DNA of 64,000 nt, from NCBI RefSeq assembly GCF_902806685.2, contig NC_048545.1, positions 1,575,001-1,639,000 of the forward strand, in the 5' to 3' direction. This document shows positions 61,495 to 64,000 of this stretch, one piece after another. The translations under genes and the position numbers were made by a program. The notes beneath the pieces were generated by a model. It saw only the letters and a program-made list of their open reading frames with translations, was not told the DNA's origin and made no database searches. Position 1 is the first letter of the stretch; each line of letters starts with the position of its first letter. The stretch is from Maniola hyperantus. Its lineage: Eukaryota > Arthropoda > Insecta > Lepidoptera > Nymphalidae.

Positions 61495-62652
61495 GTTTTT
61501 TTATATAGTTATTTCAGTATATTTTGAGAAATTTTGTGAATTTTATGAAATGTACTCCGCTGATTGTACAATTTTCTAAGTAGTGACTCATTGCAAAGAG
61601 CACTAAGCTGTTTTTTATGGTTAACTAACTAAATAATAACTAATAGTTAGAAATTTTGTTTGATAGTTTAAGTAATTTTCTGAGTATAGTCCAACATTGG
61701 TTTTTTTTTTCTTACTTAATTAACACTTTATAAATGGTGCTTATGCCGTTTAATTATGTTATCGACTTACCTTTGAGGTGTATAAGTGAATGTTTGCCTT
61801 CAGTTTAGTAATAAACATTGCTTAACTGAGTTGTTGTTGGGTATTGCTTTCAATAGTAAGTACATCTTATGTTTGAAAATTCCGGTAACTTAGTATAATT
61901 AAAGTTTTGAAACGCTATGTGCTGTTAACTAGTTACACACATACATTTATAAATACTAAGAATTACAACTTGTGAAACTAAATATATAAACTATATTCAG
62001 AGATTACATTAAGTTCAAGTATGAAGTTATGAACAATTTTTTTTGTCAGTGACTTGATACTTCATTATTTTGTTGAAATTTTGTTTAGAGCTGTGTTAAG
62101 GTTATGATAAAAGCTACTTCACACACAAAACATGTTAAGTTTAATTGAATGCTGGTAGTTTAAAGTGACATTTAGAAACAGATTTTGTTGTATTTTAGGT
62201 TATGTGTTAAAAGTGTAAAGTAACAGCCATCAAACCATTGCACAATCTCTTTGTTTTTTTTTGAAAGATAATATGCTAGTCAGAGTTCATTGCAACTTTG
62301 TTGCCTGTTTACTTTTGTAATTGTAAAGGTTGTAACACACTGTGTACTCATAAAGGTGATACTGCACCTTACAATCATTTATTCAATTTTGGGAAGTTTT
62401 ATTTTGTTATATTTTGTTTACTATAGTAATAATATGTGCTTGTATTATTAACAATATTTTGGAATAGGAACATAATTGATAAAATAGTTAGGATAGACTT
62501 AAGAATATTGTTTTTGTTGTGTATTTTGCTTGTGTATATTTAATAGTTTAAATAACTTCTTTTGTGTTTGTGTTTAACCAATTTGTATAAGGCTAAAACA
62601 TAGACAGTTACACAAGCTCGATATTTTGTTAAATGTGTTTTGACTTAACACA
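61495..62652 (+). other. untranslated leader of the LTR retrotransposon
   Basis: About 1.16 kb of AT-rich DNA between primer site and gag start. No open frame of note. It may hold packaging or translation signals. Confidence 0.6.
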
Positions 62653-63921
62653 ATGGAACAGACTTTTGCCCAGTTTCATTCACTTTTGAAGGACGAATTG
62701 TGTTATGAGGTATCCATTCGTTCCGAAACTCCAGCACCTACAGTGCTAGGTTTAAAGAAACAGTTAAAACAATTAATTCAGGAAATTCCTTCTGAATCAA
62801 TTTTAGAGACGGATTTCTCTTCTGAAAGTGAGTTAGGGGTTATTACTAAAAAACTTCAAGACTTAGAAGATTTATTAAAAAAGTGTTCTGACACTAAAGA
62901 TAGACATGCCCTCTGTAGGTCTAAAGCTTTAGCTTCACATTTGTACTTTAGAATTTTGAGAATACAGTGTTCCGAACTCAGCTTAATAAGTAGGAAGAGT
63001 GAATTACATACAAAGTTGCAGAGTTTGATTTCCAGATTAGATGCTGACAATGAGTCGTCTCACGACGAATCACTGGATTCCGAGAGTACCGCCGTTGACT
63101 GCACTGGTGATAAAAATGTTGCCAAGTGGAAGTTAAATTTCAACGGACAGGGTGATCCGCGCAGTTTCATCGAACGCGTTGAGGAATATAAAAGATCTTA
63201 TGGCGTTTCAGATGGAAAATTATTTGTTTCTGCATTTCATCTTTTTACAGGCCGAGCATTGTTATGGTACAGAGGCAACAAATGTCAAGTTTCGTCTTGG
63301 TCAGAATTGAAAACTTTATTTTTAGAGGAATTTGATGCAGTAGATTATGACTACAGGTTGCTAGGTGAAATTCGAGCAAGAACACAAGGCTCTGAAGAAC
63401 CTGTGTCTATCTATTTCGCTATAATGTTTTGCATGTTTTCAAGGTTGTCAACACCACTTTCCGAAGAACAAAAGTTACAAATTTTATTACATAATATTCG
63501 CCCTTTTTACTCAGAACAATTAGCTCTTGTTGACATTAAGTCTGTCGCAATGTTGAAGGAAAAGTGTCGCAAACTAGAGGCTGCGAGGCAGCGTTCCGCC
63601 TTATTTTCTGAGCCTACTAACAGTAAGGCAACTTTAAGTTCAGAGTTTGCTTACAAACAAGTGACAAAACAGATAAACACACTTTCAGTCACACCTGCAC
63701 CTAAGGTTGATACAAGTAAAGGCACTGATTTTTCGAAAACAAATAAACAACTATGTTACAAGTGCGGCAAGGGTAACCATTCCTTTAAATTTTGCAGGAC
63801 AGTTCCGAAATTTATTAGATGTTTTTCGTGTGGACGTCAGAACTTTACAGTAAAGACATGTCCAAGTTGTAGTAAAAAGGCGATTAGTAAACCCGCTCCG
63901 GACAAAAATTCAAAAAACTAA
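62653..63921 (+). CDS. gag: Gag polyprotein of the LTR retrotransposon
   Basis: 422 codons, intact. Residues 1-155 are a polar, partly coiled region (KKLQDLEDLLKKC). From about residue 158 (KWKLNFNGQGDPRSFIERV) through the GRALLWYRGNK and SWSELKTLFLEEF blocks to about 310 it matches the capsid-like retrotransposon Gag domain that assembles the particle shell. A first zinc knuckle C368-x2-C371-x4-H376-x4-C381 is complete. A second, C390-x2-C393-x4-F398-x4-C403, has Phe where His is expected. These bind the element's RNA. The ATG at 62653 is preceded by ACACA and is the first start in frame. The stop lies directly after a slippery heptamer, so pol is probably made by -1 frameshifting. Gag works in the cytoplasm in virus-like particles; no envelope or infectious role is implied. 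Confidence 0.85.
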   Translation: MEQTFAQFHSLLKDELCYEVSIRSETPAPTVLGLKKQLKQLIQEIPSESILETDFSSESELGVITKKLQDLEDLLKKCSDTKDRHALCRSKALASHLYFRILRIQCSELSLISRKSELHTKLQSLISRLDADNESSHDESLDSESTAVDCTGDKNVAKWKLNFNGQGDPRSFIERVEEYKRSYGVSDGKLFVSAFHLFTGRALLWYRGNKCQVSSWSELKTLFLEEFDAVDYDYRLLGEIRARTQGSEEPVSIYFAIMFCMFSRLSTPLSEEQKLQILLHNIRPFYSEQLALVDIKSVAMLKEKCRKLEAARQRSALFSEPTNSKATLSSEFAYKQVTKQINTLSVTPAPKVDTSKGTDFSKTNKQLCYKCGKGNHSFKFCRTVPKFIRCFSCGRQNFTVKTCPSCSKKAISKPAPDKNSKN

Positions 63922-64000
63922 TTAGTAAGAACTGTGCAGAGACACAAGTAAAGAACTTGGTCATTAACAACAAAACATCCCTTTTACCTGACACAGTTCT
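63891..64000 (+). CDS. pol: start of pol in the -1 frame (partial)
   Basis: In the frame one base back from gag, codons are open from 63891 to the end of the window. The upstream stop is at 63888. After the slip site it reads about 27 codons (e.g. NLVINNKTSLLPDTV), too few to show the protease active site. Position and frame make it the expected protease-RT-integrase frame. Confidence 0.55.
63912..63918 (+). promoter_or_regulatory. -1 ribosomal frameshift site A_AAA_AAC
   Basis: The heptamer AAAAAAC is in the correct phase (TCA AAA AAC TAA in gag frame), with the gag stop as the next codon. This is a classical X_XXY_YYZ slippery sequence. Downstream pairing that would stimulate slipping is not obvious in the 80 bases available. 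Confidence 0.65.

Larger units (their letters stand above)
60176..64000 (+). mobile_element. Ty3/Gypsy-like LTR retrotransposon, 5' part (runs off window)
   Basis: Ordered parts: 5' LTR (60176-61480), tRNA-Lys-type primer site (61483), untranslated leader, gag (62653-63921) and a -1 frame opening into pol. The target is a HEL-B Helitron. The long LTR, tRNA-Lys primer and long leader recall the Osvaldo/Ulysses lineage; that placement is inference and needs the pol sequence. No stop or frameshift interrupts gag, so the copy may be young. Confidence 0.8.

Overview
This window looks like intergenic DNA from a lepidopteran insect (moth or butterfly). It is AT-rich and almost entirely mobile DNA: tRNA-derived SINEs, Helitrons, palindromic MITEs and 5'-truncated LINE remnants, many nested in each other. 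No bacterial or viral gene organisation is present. The lepidopteran assignment rests on recognising these repeat families from general knowledge; no database search was possible.

Working names used in the entries: SINE-1 to SINE-4 (tRNA-derived SINEs); HEL-B to HEL-L (Helitrons with TC...CTAG ends and A|T insertion); HNT-A (Helentron/HINE-like family, '+' meaning the GGGTTCCGTACC end comes first); M1 to M15 (foldback/TIR MITEs); L-a to L-f (LINE remnants); TR1 (a 4.5 kb element with identical 927 bp terminal repeats); R1 (a stem-loop-rich 770 bp repeat present twice).

Layout. 1-13.5 kb: Helitrons, SINEs, HNT-A copies and three LINE C-terminal remnants. 13.58-18.08 kb: TR1, flanked by CATG on both sides. 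18.1-34.6 kb: a CA microsatellite, R1 copy 1, a 390 bp near-perfect palindrome, and many Helitrons including head-to-tail pairs. 34.6-52 kb: MITE-rich, with an 8-bp-TSD hAT MITE present three times, R1 copy 2 with a 9-bp TSD, a 960 bp Helitron and inverted MITE pairs. 52-60 kb: Helitrons, SINEs and one candidate host-gene coding exon (55510-55681). 60.18-64 kb: the 5' part of a Ty3/Gypsy-like LTR retrotransposon (1.3 kb LTR, tRNA-Lys primer site, leader, 422-codon gag, and an A_AAA_AAC slippery heptamer just before the gag stop leading into an open -1 frame). This element runs off the window.

The only convincing intact protein gene is gag. Other longer open frames are LINE C-terminal debris or chance reading of repeats. 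Coordinates of degenerate repeat copies are good to about 5-15 bases. Identities to families are from memory and are inferences unless structural marks (TSD, TIR, TC/CTAG ends) are cited.
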